From positions 186,001 through 250,000 of the forward strand of contig JAYQTS010000008.1 in NCBI GenBank assembly GCA_038147755.1: 64,000 bases of DNA, read 5' to 3'. The position numbers were made by a program, and so were the translations under genes. The notes under the pieces are model-generated. The model ran no database searches, was not told where the DNA came from, and saw only the letters and a program-made list of their open reading frames with translations. This document shows positions 9,253 through 18,561 of this stretch, in pieces. Each line of letters opens with the position of its first letter. Position 1 is the first letter of the stretch. This stretch comes from UBA5951 sp012269555. Lineage in GTDB: Bacteria > Pseudomonadota > Alphaproteobacteria > Puniceispirillales > Puniceispirillaceae.

Positions 9253-10155
9253 ATGAAAACTCTTTTTGATAATAAAATGCTTGCAAATAACCGCATTAAG
9301 GCTTTGTTCCAACCAGAGGATACAATGTTTTTGCGACAAGCTTCTATTACCCGATTACTTGATAGATTGTACGATGTAAATCGGAATTTTAGCTCAATTC
9401 TAGATATTGGCTGTTTTAACGGCCAACTTGCAAAACAACTATTATCAATGTCTCCAGCTAAGCATACCGATAATTTTACGCTGTATCAGATCGATGTATC
9501 GAGAAAAATGGGCATCTTTGCGCATGCGAAGGCTAAATTTACCCACAGCCCCGAAATGGAAATCCCTCAGAAAATGGATTTTTTTGACCTAATTTTGTCA
9601 TCACAATATTTTCAATGGGCAAATGATCTTCCAGGAATGTTAATCCAATGTCGTAATAAATTAAAACCAGACGGGCTTTTGCTAGCTAATTTTTTTGGAG
9701 GTCGAACCCTTCAAGAATTACGAGCCTGCCTTACTCAGGCAGAGATAGAGTTAAGCAAAGGAGCATATGCAAGATGTATTCCGATGGTCGACATAAAGGC
9801 CGCTGGTGGGTTACTTCAGCGTGCTGGATTTGCTCTCCCGGTATGTGACTCAGATATAATAGAAGTTTTATACCCTTCAATTTTTGAATTAATGGCGGAC
9901 TTAAGAAGAATGGGCGAGGCCAATGCTCTCGTTTCAAGAAGTAGGCAGTTTACATCGAAAAAATTATTTCAAAGAGCAGGCCAGATATACCAACAACAAT
10001 TTTCAAATGATGATAAAAGTATAATTGCAACTTTTGAGCTCGTTACTCTCACCGGGTGGGTTCCAGACGAAAGTCAGCAAAAACCAATGCGCCCTGGAAG
10101 TGCAAGAAACTCTCTTTTAGAGTATCTGAAATCTGATGTGAATAAAAAAGGTTGA
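9253..10155 (+). CDS. class I SAM methyltransferase, NDUFAF5/BioC-like
   Basis: 300 residues. The SAM-binding motif I is ILDIGCFNGQLA (about residues 50-62), and the post-motif region FDLILSSQYFQWANDLPGML matches the BioC/NDUFAF5 group. Alphaproteobacterial members of this type resemble mitochondrial NDUFAF5, a complex I assembly factor. The substrate here is not determined by sequence. It stands alone, convergent with mutT. Confidence 0.75.
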   Translation: MKTLFDNKMLANNRIKALFQPEDTMFLRQASITRLLDRLYDVNRNFSSILDIGCFNGQLAKQLLSMSPAKHTDNFTLYQIDVSRKMGIFAHAKAKFTHSPEMEIPQKMDFFDLILSSQYFQWANDLPGMLIQCRNKLKPDGLLLANFFGGRTLQELRACLTQAEIELSKGAYARCIPMVDIKAAGGLLQRAGFALPVCDSDIIEVLYPSIFELMADLRRMGEANALVSRSRQFTSKKLFQRAGQIYQQQFSNDDKSIIATFELVTLTGWVPDESQQKPMRPGSARNSLLEYLKSDVNKKG

Positions 10156-10175
10156 GGTATTAAGTTATATTAGGT

Positions 10176-10568
10176 TCAGAGTAAATCCTGAAGGTTACTT
10201 ATAAAATCTTTGTTTGCTTTTGGCATATCATATTTTCTTAAATCATTTGCGAAAACCCATTTGAGTTTTGATGCGAATAGGGGACGAGGTATTCCCTGCC
10301 ATTTTCTGCATATAAACAATAAGAGAAGAATTTGAAAATCGGGGTATTGATATGAGCTAAAATTTACAGGTGCGAGACAGCTTTCATGCGTGTCAATATC
10401 CAATTCTTCTTTAAGTTCACGTACAATAGCCATCTCCGCAGTTTCATTTGTCTCGATTTTTCCTCCAGGGAATTCCCACAAACCACCCATCGTCGTATCA
10501 TCAGGACGCTTTGATAGAAGTATTCTTCCATCTCTATCAATCAGAGCACAAGAAACAACAACTTTCAT
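10176..10568 (-). CDS. mutT: (d)NTP pyrophosphohydrolase MutT
   Basis: 130 residues, MutT length. The Nudix box runs from G36 to about I58 with E42, R50-E51 and E54-E55 in canonical spacing, preceded by MGGLWEFPGG, typical of 8-oxo-dGTP diphosphatases. It removes oxidised nucleotides from the precursor pool. It lies 24 bases after argJ on the same strand; an argJ-mutT order is common in alphaproteobacteria. Confidence 0.9.
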   Translation of the reverse strand: MKVVVSCALIDRDGRILLSKRPDDTTMGGLWEFPGGKIETNETAEMAIVRELKEELDIDTHESCLAPVNFSSYQYPDFQILLLLFICRKWQGIPRPLFASKLKWVFANDLRKYDMPKANKDFISNLQDLL

Positions 10569-10592
10569 TTCTACAAAACTTTATTTCCAGAC

Positions 10593-11822
10593 TCAGCTGC
10601 GGTAATCAGCATTAATTGATATATAATCATGCGTTAAGTCACATGTCCAAACAGTTGCATTTCCATTTTTAGTCTGTAAATCAACGTCGATTATAATATT
10701 TTTTGATTTTATATGTTTATCTAACATAGATTCAATAAAGCCCTCCGATTTTTTGCCATCCTCGGCAACTAATACCCCTCCAATACGAATAGTTAGTAAA
10801 TCTCTTCTTATTGGCTCACCTGCTTTTCCAATTGCCATTATAATTCGTCCCCAGTTTGCATCCTCTCCTGCAATTGCTGTTTTAACCAATGGTCAATTTG
10901 CAATTGACTTGGCAATCTTATGAGCAGAAATATTGCTCACTGCTCCCATTACATTTATTGTAATAAATTTTGAAGCACCTTCACCATCTTTTACTATCTG
11001 ATGAGCGAGACAGGTCATAACTTTTTGTAGTGCTAAAACAAATTTATCCGTATTTGGGCCTTGAGATAGGATGTTAACTTTGCTAGCGCCAGTTGCAGCC
11101 ATAAGGACCATATCATTTGTGGATGTATCATTATCAACGGTTATAGAATTAAAACTTTTGTCATTTGTTTGTGAAAGCATTTTTTGCAAAAGGGTTTTTT
11201 CAATTTTTGCATCTGTAACAATAAAGCCTAGCATGGTAGCCATATCTGGTGCTATCATTCCTGAGCCTTTTGCAATTCCGCAAATGTGCACATTTTCACC
11301 ATCAATATTGATTATTTGGCTGGTCACTTTAGAAAAAGTATCTGTAGTTTTGATTGCAGTAGCTGCTTGATACCAATCTGCTTCACCTTTCGAATCCCAT
11401 AACTTTTTTAAATGAAATTTAATCAAATCATCATTTAGCGGCTCACCAATAACACCTGTTGATGCCATCATCATTGAACTTAATGGTAAGCCGGATATTT
11501 TGGATAAAGATGATAGTATGGAAATAGCAGAACGTTCTCCTTTTTTACCTGTAAATGCATTTGCATTGCCGGCATTGACAAGTAAACATCTAGCATCATT
11601 ACTCTTTATTACCTTTTTAGTAAGCAACACACTTACAGCAGCCGTCGCTGATTTGGTAAAAACACCAGCCACAGTTGTTTCAGGACAAAAAACCATTAAT
11701 AGTAAATCATCCCTGTTTTTATATTTCATTTCAGAGGCTGCAGTCGCCATTTCTAACCCAGCTAAAAGGGGCATCTTCGGAAAGTTTTTGGGAGCAAGCG
11801 GAGATATTTTTGAAATTGTCAT
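10593..11822 (-). CDS. argJ: glutamate N-acetyltransferase / amino-acid acetyltransferase ArgJ, interrupted by in-frame TGA
   Basis: Read through, 409 residues, the normal ArgJ length. The autoproteolysis Thr is T196 in DMATMLGF, preceded by GIAKGSGMIAP. Codon 310 (10893-10895) is TGA. The sequence on both sides continues in the same frame as KSIAN then PLVKTAIAGEDANWGRI, where the family normally has Ser, so one base (TCA to TGA) separates it from an intact gene. ArgJ recycles the acetyl group in arginine synthesis. If the stop is real the gene makes a truncated protein missing its C-terminal 99 residues. A sequencing error is the simplest explanation. Confidence 0.88.
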
Positions 11823-11889
11823 GTTACAAAATTTTTTGAAATAAACATAATTCCTTAATTATACTTAAAGTCTAACTTTCTCTTATTAC

Positions 11890-12675
11890 CTATTGTAATA
11901 TATTTTCCTGTGTTCTTTGCCATTCTGACTGAATATTAGAGAGAGGTATTTTCTCTATTTCAGCATTCGCTCGCAGTGTTTCGATTATTCTTGCAAAAGA
12001 AATTTTGGTTATGTTTTGTGCTAATTGTTGTGACATTTCTTCTTTAGACTTTGCATCAGAGATGCGCTTATCAAATAGCATTATGACATGCCAGCCAAAT
12101 TGTGATTGAACTGGAGTATTTGTAAAGCTGCCAACCTCAAGACCGAAGGCAGCTTGTTCAAAAATAGGCACCATCGCCCCACGTCCGAAATAGCCAAGGT
12201 CACCTCCATTAGGTCCAGAAGGACCAGTGGACATCTCACGCGCAAGTTGAGCAAAGTCCGATCCTTCTTTAAGTTTCTCAATTACAATGACTGCGGTTTT
12301 TTCATCTTCTAACAAAATATGAGATGCTCTGATTTCTTCTCTAGATGTCACGTCCGCAACATAAGCGTCGTATGCTTTTCCGAGTGCTTCTTGCGTAACA
12401 GATTTTGCGAGTTCGATACGTAACCAGTTTTCTGCAAGTACTTTTTGAGCTGCTATTCGCATAGCTTCAATCACTATAGGGTCATCTGATAAATCACTTT
12501 TCTCGCCAGCTTTTGCAGCTAGTCTTGTATTAATAACTTCATCTACGATTTGGTCAAAATAACTTGCTAATGGCTGATTTTGGTAATCCAAAGGAAGTTG
12601 TTCGATAATGTCAAGAACCTCTTTAAGTTGAATTTCATCACCATTAACTTTTGCAACTACTATTTCTTCACTCAT
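11890..12675 (-). CDS. parvulin-type peptidyl-prolyl isomerase
   Basis: 261 residues. A PpiC/parvulin domain spans about 112-205: REEIRASHILLEDE, FAQLAREMSTGPSGPNGGDLGYFGRGAMVP and FGWHVIMLFDKR. The N-terminal helical SurA-N-like region has no visible signal peptide, so location is uncertain; alphaproteobacterial relatives are often called PpiC or PrsA-like. It lies upstream of argJ and divergent from secA, a recurrent arrangement that may link it to protein export. Confidence 0.87.
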   Translation of the reverse strand: MSEEIVVAKVNGDEIQLKEVLDIIEQLPLDYQNQPLASYFDQIVDEVINTRLAAKAGEKSDLSDDPIVIEAMRIAAQKVLAENWLRIELAKSVTQEALGKAYDAYVADVTSREEIRASHILLEDEKTAVIVIEKLKEGSDFAQLAREMSTGPSGPNGGDLGYFGRGAMVPIFEQAAFGLEVGSFTNTPVQSQFGWHVIMLFDKRISDAKSKEEMSQQLAQNITKISFARIIETLRANAEIEKIPLSNIQSEWQRTQENILQ

Positions 12676-13141
12676 TTGTGCATTAGCATTTTTAATTAAA
12701 TCTGGGTCGTGAGTTATACTAAAAATATGCAGAAAATTATCAAAAATGATAATATTTGAAGATTATTTAAAGGATATTTCATTAAGTTTGCCTACTTTTA
12801 GTATTATTTTAGAAAATGTATTAAAAATAAAAGATTAGTTATCATAAATATTACATAAACAGCAAGAAATCTAAGAAAAATTTTTATTTGGGGGTTCTTG
12901 CACGAATACCTAGATTGAAATAATTTTTGTCTAGCAAGCATTTTTTGATTGGTACGTAATCAACACTAATTTTTTTTACTAAAGTTATTTTTTTCAGATA
13001 GATAAGATTTTCTAAAATCTTGAAATTCCTTGCTCGCACCCCCATTTCTGTTTAGTTAAGATGAGCGTACAATGTGTTTAAAAAACGTTATCATTTAAGT
13101 AAAAAGGGCTAATATTTAGCGCAGAAACGGAAAATCCAATA
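12676..13141. other. 466-bp intergenic region between parvulin gene and secA
   Basis: The longest stretch without a gene. It must contain the divergent promoters of the parvulin gene and secA, but I see no clear -35/-10 pair to commit to. The outer parts are simple AT-rich sequence. The middle (12889-13044) has GC-rich complementary ends and internal hairpins, described separately as a possible RNA. I found no open frame with a plausible start and ribosome site. Confidence 0.6.
12889..13044. ncRNA. possible structured RNA upstream of secA
   Basis: TGGGGGT at 12889-12895 is exactly complementary to ACCCCCA at 13038-13044, an unusually GC-rich closing stem in this AT-rich gap. Inside lie three local hairpins: a loose CTAGA/TCTAG stem around 12910-12934, TTGATT/AATCAA at 12945-12963, and AAGATTT/AAATCTT at 13004-13021. 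The total of about 156 nt is in the size range of small RNAs such as 6S, but I recognise no family signature and the strand is unknown. It could also be a secA leader element. Confidence 0.3.
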
Positions 13142-15763
13142 ATGTTCACTTCTATCACAAAATCGTTATTTGGTGACCCGAATGAACGAGTATTAAAAAA
13201 ATTTCACCCAGTTATTGAACAAATAAACTCGCTAGAACAAAAAATAGAGGCTCTCGATAAGAATGAAATTGTTAAACTTTCTAATGTTTTGCGTGAACGT
13301 GCAACCGCAGGGGAAGATTTAGACGAACTTTTGCCCGAAGCTTTTGCATTGGTTAGAGAGGCAGCGAAAAGAACACTTGGTCAGCGACACTTTGACGTCC
13401 AGTTAATGGGTGGCATTACGCTGCATAAAGGTCAAATTGCTGAGATGAGAACCGGCGAGGGTAAAACGCTCGTTGCAACATTAGCAGCATATCTAAATGC
13501 TTTGTCAGGCAAGGGTGTTCATGTCGTCACAGTAAATGATTACTTGGCCGCTCGGGATTCTCGTTGGATGGGCGAAATATATAGTTACTTGGGACTTAGT
13601 GTAGGATGTATTGTAAGTCAGATGAGTGATGATGAGCGCAGAGCTGCGTACAAATGTGATATCACTTATGGAACTAATAATGAATATGGTTTTGATTATT
13701 TAAGAGATAATCTTAAATTCTCACTAGCAGAAATGGTGCAGCGCGAACATCACTTTGCTATTGTAGATGAAGTAGATTCAATTTTGATTGATGAAGCAAG
13801 AACTCCTCTTATAATTTCTGGTCCTTCAGAGACATCGATCGAATTATATGAGCAAGTGAATAAACTAATTCCCGATTTTAATTCTGACGATTATGAAATC
13901 GATGAAAAATCTCGTTCTGCTAATCTTACTGAAATAGGTGTTGAGCATTCGGAAGCATTGTTGACACAAGCGGGTTTATTGCAATCAGGCACCTTATATG
14001 ACTCAGCAAACGTGAATTTATTACATCATATTTCCCAGGCACTCAGAGCACATAAGATGTTTATGAGGGATAAACATTATATGGTTAAAAATGAAGATCT
14101 TCTTATTATTGATGAATTTACTGGAAGAGCAATGCAAGGTAGACGTTTCTCAGATGGATTGCACCAAGCTTTAGAAGCAAAAGAAAATTTATCTATAAAA
14201 CCAGAAAATCAGACTCTTGCGTCCGTAACCTATCAGAATTATTTCAGGCTTTATGATAAATTATCAGGTATGACAGGCACAGCATTAACAGAAGCAGGAG
14301 AGTTCTCTGAAATTTATGCACTCGATGTTGTTTCTATCCCAACAAATATGCCTGTTCTTCGAAAAGACGAGGATGATGCTATTTATCGCACAGGAAAAGA
14401 AAGAGATGCAGCTATCATTGATTTAATTCTTGATTGCCGTGAAAAAGGACAACCTATATTGGTAGGAACCGTCAGTATTGAAAAATCAGAGTCCCTTTCA
14501 GAAGCACTCAAAAGAAAAAAAATACCCCACAATGTTCTAAATGCAAGATTTCATCAAGAGGAGGCTCAAATTATTGCAAATGCTGGGATACCGGGTGCCG
14601 TAACAATAGCAACGAATATGGCAGGAAGAGGCACAGATATTCAGCTTGGGGGTAATCTTGAAATGAAATTAAGGGAAAAACAACTTGCCCCTGATTCTAG
14701 TGAGGCAATAAAAATTGCTACAGAAATTGAAGATAAGAAGAAAAAAGCTCTTTCTGCTGGAGGTCTGTTTGTTCTTGGAACAGAACGTCATGAGTCAAGA
14801 CGCATCGATAATCAGCTTAGGGGTAGAACTGGGAGACAAGGAGATCCCGGTTCATCCAAGTTTTTTCTCTCCCTTGAAGATGATTTAATGCGTATTTTTG
14901 GTTCAGAGAAACTGGATGGAATGTTACAGAAACTTGGTCTTGAAGAGGGTGAATCGATTGCCCATAATTGGATTAACAAAGCCGTTGAAAAAGCTCAATC
15001 AAAAGTGGAGTCCCACAATTTTGAAATTAGAAAACAATTATTAAAGTATGACGATGTAATGAATGACCAGCGTCAGGTTGTATTTAGCCAACGCAAGGAT
15101 ATCATGCAGACTGAAGATGTACACGACACAATATTAAGTATGCGAGAGGAGACAATAGAATGGATTGTCAGTGAGGCAATACCTTCCGGCAGCTTTCCCG
15201 ATATGTGGGATGGTGAATTACTTGCCTCACTATCAAGATCTCATCTAGGTATTAAAGTGCCAGGAGCAGAATGGATAAAAGAGGATGGTGTAAGCGATAT
15301 TGAAATAGTTGACAGATTAAAATTAGCCTCCAATCAACATATGGCTGGAAAAGCAGCAGTCTTTGGTCGAGATATGATGCGAAATATTGAAAAATCTGTT
15401 GTCCTTCAGATTCTTGACCAGAATTGGAAAGAGCATTTGCTCAATCTAGATCATCTACGTCAGGGTATAAATTTGAGAGCATATGCACAAAAAGACCCTT
15501 TAAATGAATATAAGAGAGAAGCTTTTCAAATGTTTGAAGGAATGCTTGACAAGATGAGGCAAACTGTAACGATGGCTCTAGCTAATATTGAGATACAGCC
15601 TGCTCATGACGCAGAAAGGCAGAGGAATGAAAGCATAAAAAAGGATCAAAAATTAAGTAATTCACCGGTCAATTCACAAATCAGAAACGAAAAAGTACCG
15701 AGAAATGCACCTTGCCCTTGCGGTTCTGGAAAGAAATTCAAACATTGCCATGGAAAGATATAA
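13142..15763 (+). CDS. secA: protein translocase ATPase SecA
   Basis: 873 residues, full length with no lesion. The Walker A is GEGKT at 105-109 within EMRTGEGKTLVA and the Walker B is DEVD at 209-212. The second ATPase half has MAGRGTDIQLGGN and RRIDNQLRGRTGRQGDPGSS. The C-terminus carries the SEC-C zinc motif with C858, C860, C869 and H870, which binds SecB and lipid. It drives post-translational export through SecYEG. A short DUF1178 gene follows. Confidence 0.98.
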   Translation: MFTSITKSLFGDPNERVLKKFHPVIEQINSLEQKIEALDKNEIVKLSNVLRERATAGEDLDELLPEAFALVREAAKRTLGQRHFDVQLMGGITLHKGQIAEMRTGEGKTLVATLAAYLNALSGKGVHVVTVNDYLAARDSRWMGEIYSYLGLSVGCIVSQMSDDERRAAYKCDITYGTNNEYGFDYLRDNLKFSLAEMVQREHHFAIVDEVDSILIDEARTPLIISGPSETSIELYEQVNKLIPDFNSDDYEIDEKSRSANLTEIGVEHSEALLTQAGLLQSGTLYDSANVNLLHHISQALRAHKMFMRDKHYMVKNEDLLIIDEFTGRAMQGRRFSDGLHQALEAKENLSIKPENQTLASVTYQNYFRLYDKLSGMTGTALTEAGEFSEIYALDVVSIPTNMPVLRKDEDDAIYRTGKERDAAIIDLILDCREKGQPILVGTVSIEKSESLSEALKRKKIPHNVLNARFHQEEAQIIANAGIPGAVTIATNMAGRGTDIQLGGNLEMKLREKQLAPDSSEAIKIATEIEDKKKKALSAGGLFVLGTERHESRRIDNQLRGRTGRQGDPGSSKFFLSLEDDLMRIFGSEKLDGMLQKLGLEEGESIAHNWINKAVEKAQSKVESHNFEIRKQLLKYDDVMNDQRQVVFSQRKDIMQTEDVHDTILSMREETIEWIVSEAIPSGSFPDMWDGELLASLSRSHLGIKVPGAEWIKEDGVSDIEIVDRLKLASNQHMAGKAAVFGRDMMRNIEKSVVLQILDQNWKEHLLNLDHLRQGINLRAYAQKDPLNEYKREAFQMFEGMLDKMRQTVTMALANIEIQPAHDAERQRNESIKKDQKLSNSPVNSQIRNEKVPRNAPCPCGSGKKFKHCHGKI

Positions 15764-15808
15764 TGCTATTTGAGAAAATAAGAAGCATTTGTATAAGAAG
15801 TAAAGATA

Positions 15809-16339
15809 ATGATCAAATATAGTTTGAATTGTGAATTTTTACATTCATTTGAAGCATGGTTCAGTGATTCTGCTAGCTTCGAAAAGCAATGTGATTTGAA
15901 CCTGGTCTGTTGTCCTGAGTGCGGAACTAGCAAAGTAAAGCGGGCTCTGATGACACCGAATCTTAGTGCTGGAGAATTCAAAAAACAGTCTAATTTATCA
16001 TCTGAAGCAGCAAAATCGGACGCTGTGTCCATGGAAGCAGAAATAAATGATGTGCGCGGGTTTCGAGGAACTTCTAAATCACCTGAGAGGTTAAACCATG
16101 GGTCTAATAAGCAATTGGGTCCACAGCAGGTAGTTACTATGCTACGAAATATCCGGAGTTATTTTGAGAAGAATGGACGTAATGTCGAAGATAAGTTTGC
16201 AGAAGAAGCATTAAAAATACATTACGGGGAAAAAGAGCCAGATTTAATTTATGGAACCTGTACACCTGAAGAGGGGGAAAAACTTGAAGAAGAGGGTGTA
16301 GAATTTGCCAAACTTCCAATATTACCAAAAGATAATTAG
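15809..16339 (+). CDS. DUF1178 family protein
   Basis: 176 residues. The N-terminus MIKYSLNCEFLHSFEAWF and the Cys pair CCPECGTSKVKRALMTPN are typical of DUF1178, a small alphaproteobacterial family that probably binds zinc. The C-terminal half holds RNIRSYFEKNGRNVEDKFAEEA and the acidic DLIYGTCTPEEGEKL, also familiar from the family. Function is unknown. It sits 45 bases after secA and convergent with ubiG. Confidence 0.88.
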   Translation: MIKYSLNCEFLHSFEAWFSDSASFEKQCDLNLVCCPECGTSKVKRALMTPNLSAGEFKKQSNLSSEAAKSDAVSMEAEINDVRGFRGTSKSPERLNHGSNKQLGPQQVVTMLRNIRSYFEKNGRNVEDKFAEEALKIHYGEKEPDLIYGTCTPEEGEKLEEEGVEFAKLPILPKDN

Positions 16340-16349
16340 AACAGATATT

Positions 16350-17096
16350 TCATTTATTTGGTCTAGATAAACTTCCTGAAGCACCATAATTTATAGTGGT
16401 TATTGAAGTAAATTTGAACCGTCCATCCAAAAGCGGTTTGAATCCAGTAAAATCATCGAGTATTATACCTGCTTCTTTTGCTTCACTTTGCAGTTCCGAC
16501 GGTTTTACAAATTTGGTAAAATCATGAGTTCCTTTAGGTATTAATTCAAATATATATTCAGCCGATATTTTTGCCAAAGCAAAAGAGAATAAATTCCTGT
16601 TAATTGTTGTAATAATAACAACTCCTTCTGGAGTAAGAAGCCTTTGGATAGATTTTAAAAACAGGCTCCTGTCAGAAACATGCTCGATGACTTCTGATGC
16701 ATATATGACATCAAATTTAGTACCTTTATCAGCTAACCTCTCTGCAGTAGTTACCTGATAATCGATTTCAAGTTTAGAAGTTTCGGCATGTTGTCTAGCG
16801 ATTTCGATCGTAGATAAAGAGCTATCAATGCCCGTTACTATACCACCTAATTTTGACATAGGTTCTGCCAGTAGTCCACCACCACACCCAATATCTAATA
16901 TTTGCAGATTAGACAGTGGTCTTAATTTTTCCCATTCACCAAAATGATGTCTTCTTATGGAGTTTTTTATATATTCTATGCGAATTGGTGTAAATTGATG
17001 AAGGGACTTTAGTGAGCCACTAGGGTCCCACCATTGTTCTGCAATTGCGTCAAATTGATTCTTGTCTTCGAAATCAATCGTTGTATTGGTTGCCAT
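16350..17096 (-). CDS. ubiG: bifunctional 2-polyprenyl-6-hydroxyphenol / 3-demethylubiquinol O-methyltransferase
   Basis: 248 residues from the ATG at 17096, which has GGAAAAG upstream; a 23-residue longer frame is not needed. UbiG hallmarks are FDAIAEQWWDPSGSLKSLHQFTPIR, motif I LDIGCGGGLLAEPMSKLG, and YASEVIEHVSD. It performs both O-methylations of ubiquinone synthesis. Divergent from lysC with about 100 bases between; this pair is frequently adjacent in alphaproteobacteria. Confidence 0.95.
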   Translation of the reverse strand: MATNTTIDFEDKNQFDAIAEQWWDPSGSLKSLHQFTPIRIEYIKNSIRRHHFGEWEKLRPLSNLQILDIGCGGGLLAEPMSKLGGIVTGIDSSLSTIEIARQHAETSKLEIDYQVTTAERLADKGTKFDVIYASEVIEHVSDRSLFLKSIQRLLTPEGVVIITTINRNLFSFALAKISAEYIFELIPKGTHDFTKFVKPSELQSEAKEAGIILDDFTGFKPLLDGRFKFTSITTINYGASGSLSRPNK

Positions 17097-17195
17097 ATTC
17101 TTTTCCAGAATTAAAATTGTTACTTGTGTGTTTGCGGTGAGTTCATTAATAACCAAATATAGCATATAGTCTGAAGTTTAAAGTTATAAATAAGA

Positions 17196-18419
17196 ATGGC
17201 ACGTATAGTTCAAAAATTTGGTGGCACATCTGTTGGTGATTTAGATCGAATTAGACAGGTTGCGCAAAAAGTTAGGTCATGTGTTGACGCAGGTAACCAA
17301 GTTGCAGTTGTGGTATCTGCTATGGCGGGTACCACAAACCAACTTGTTGAGTGGGCAAAACAAATTGGACCAATGCATGACGCAAGAGAATATGATACAA
17401 TAGTATCAACAGGAGAACAGGTTACAGTTGGCCTGTTATCTATCGCATTGCAAAATATTGGGGTGGACGCTCGCTCTTGGCTTGGTTGGCAAATTCCAAT
17501 TAAAACAGATGAAGTTCACAGTACAGCAAGAATTGAAGAAATTAAAGCTAATGATATAATTGAAAGACTCGAAAAAGGCCAGGTTGCTGTTGTCGCAGGC
17601 TTCCAGGGCATTGCACCAAATGGTCGAATATCGACCTTGGGCAGAGGCGGTTCGGATACCTCTGCAGTTGCACTTGCTGCAGCAATAAAGGCTGATAGGT
17701 GTGATATTTATACTGATGTCGATGGAGTCTATACTACGGACCCACGCATTATGTCGAAGGCAAGAAAATTAGATTATATCACTTTTGAAGAAATGCTTGA
17801 GATGGCCTCTGCTGGTGCTAGAGTGTTACAAACACGTTCTGTTGCAATGGCCATGAGACATCGTGTAAATCTTCAAGTTTTGTCGAGCTTTAATGATACC
17901 CCTGGAACATTGGTTCAGAATGAGGAAAAGCAAATGGAAAAGCAAAAAGTAAGTGGTATTGCATATTCAGCAGAGGAGGCAAAGGTTACAGTAGTTGGTT
18001 TGCCTGATAAACCTGGCATAGCAGCTCGTATATTTGGCGTGCTCTCAGAACTTAATATCAATGTTGATATGATTGTTCAAAGTGCATCGGTAAACTTACA
18101 AAAAACTGATATTACATTTTCGCTAGCACGGTTAGATCTCTCCAAAGCAGTTACAAGCATTGCAAACCTCAAAGATGAGTTGGCTTTTGAAAGACTTGTG
18201 CATGACGATAACATAGCAAAAATATCTGTTATAGGAACAGCTATGCGTACGCAACCTGGTATTGCAAAATGCATGTTTGAGGTGCTGTCTGAAAAAAAGA
18301 TAAATATGCAGGTTATATCAACGTCTGAAATAAAAATATCAGTTTTAATACAGGCAGACTATGCGGAACTGGCAGTTAGAAGCCTCCATGACGCTTTTGG
18401 TTTAGATGCATCCGATTAA
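17196..18419 (+). CDS. lysC: aspartate kinase
   Basis: 407 residues. The kinase domain begins KFGGTSVGDLDRI, then VVVSAMAGTTNQL, STGEQVTVGLL and GRGGSDTSAVALAAA. Two C-terminal ACT domains follow (VVGLPDKPGIAARIF and VIGTAMRTQPGIAKCMF), which normally bind lysine or threonine for feedback inhibition. It phosphorylates aspartate at the head of the lysine, threonine and methionine pathways. Confidence 0.96.
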   Translation: MARIVQKFGGTSVGDLDRIRQVAQKVRSCVDAGNQVAVVVSAMAGTTNQLVEWAKQIGPMHDAREYDTIVSTGEQVTVGLLSIALQNIGVDARSWLGWQIPIKTDEVHSTARIEEIKANDIIERLEKGQVAVVAGFQGIAPNGRISTLGRGGSDTSAVALAAAIKADRCDIYTDVDGVYTTDPRIMSKARKLDYITFEEMLEMASAGARVLQTRSVAMAMRHRVNLQVLSSFNDTPGTLVQNEEKQMEKQKVSGIAYSAEEAKVTVVGLPDKPGIAARIFGVLSELNINVDMIVQSASVNLQKTDITFSLARLDLSKAVTSIANLKDELAFERLVHDDNIAKISVIGTAMRTQPGIAKCMFEVLSEKKINMQVISTSEIKISVLIQADYAELAVRSLHDAFGLDASD

Positions 18420-18561
18420 ATCAAAATATTCAATAAATGGCTATTTTTTATCTATTTTTTTCATTTTTTTTGCCGTTACTGATAAAAATTGTGGTAACAA
18501 GCTTAAAGTGAGCTTAAATAATATTTATTTTTTTTAAGAAACAAAGAAAAATATAAGTGCT

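Noticed and set aside
10593..10889. A separate 98-residue gene downstream of argJ.
   Set aside because: It is in the same frame as argJ and continues ArgJ homology directly; only a single TGA separates them.
13004..13021. The AAGATTT hairpin considered as a Rho-independent terminator.
   Set aside because: Stem is AT-rich and no T-run follows it; it is treated only as part of the possible RNA.
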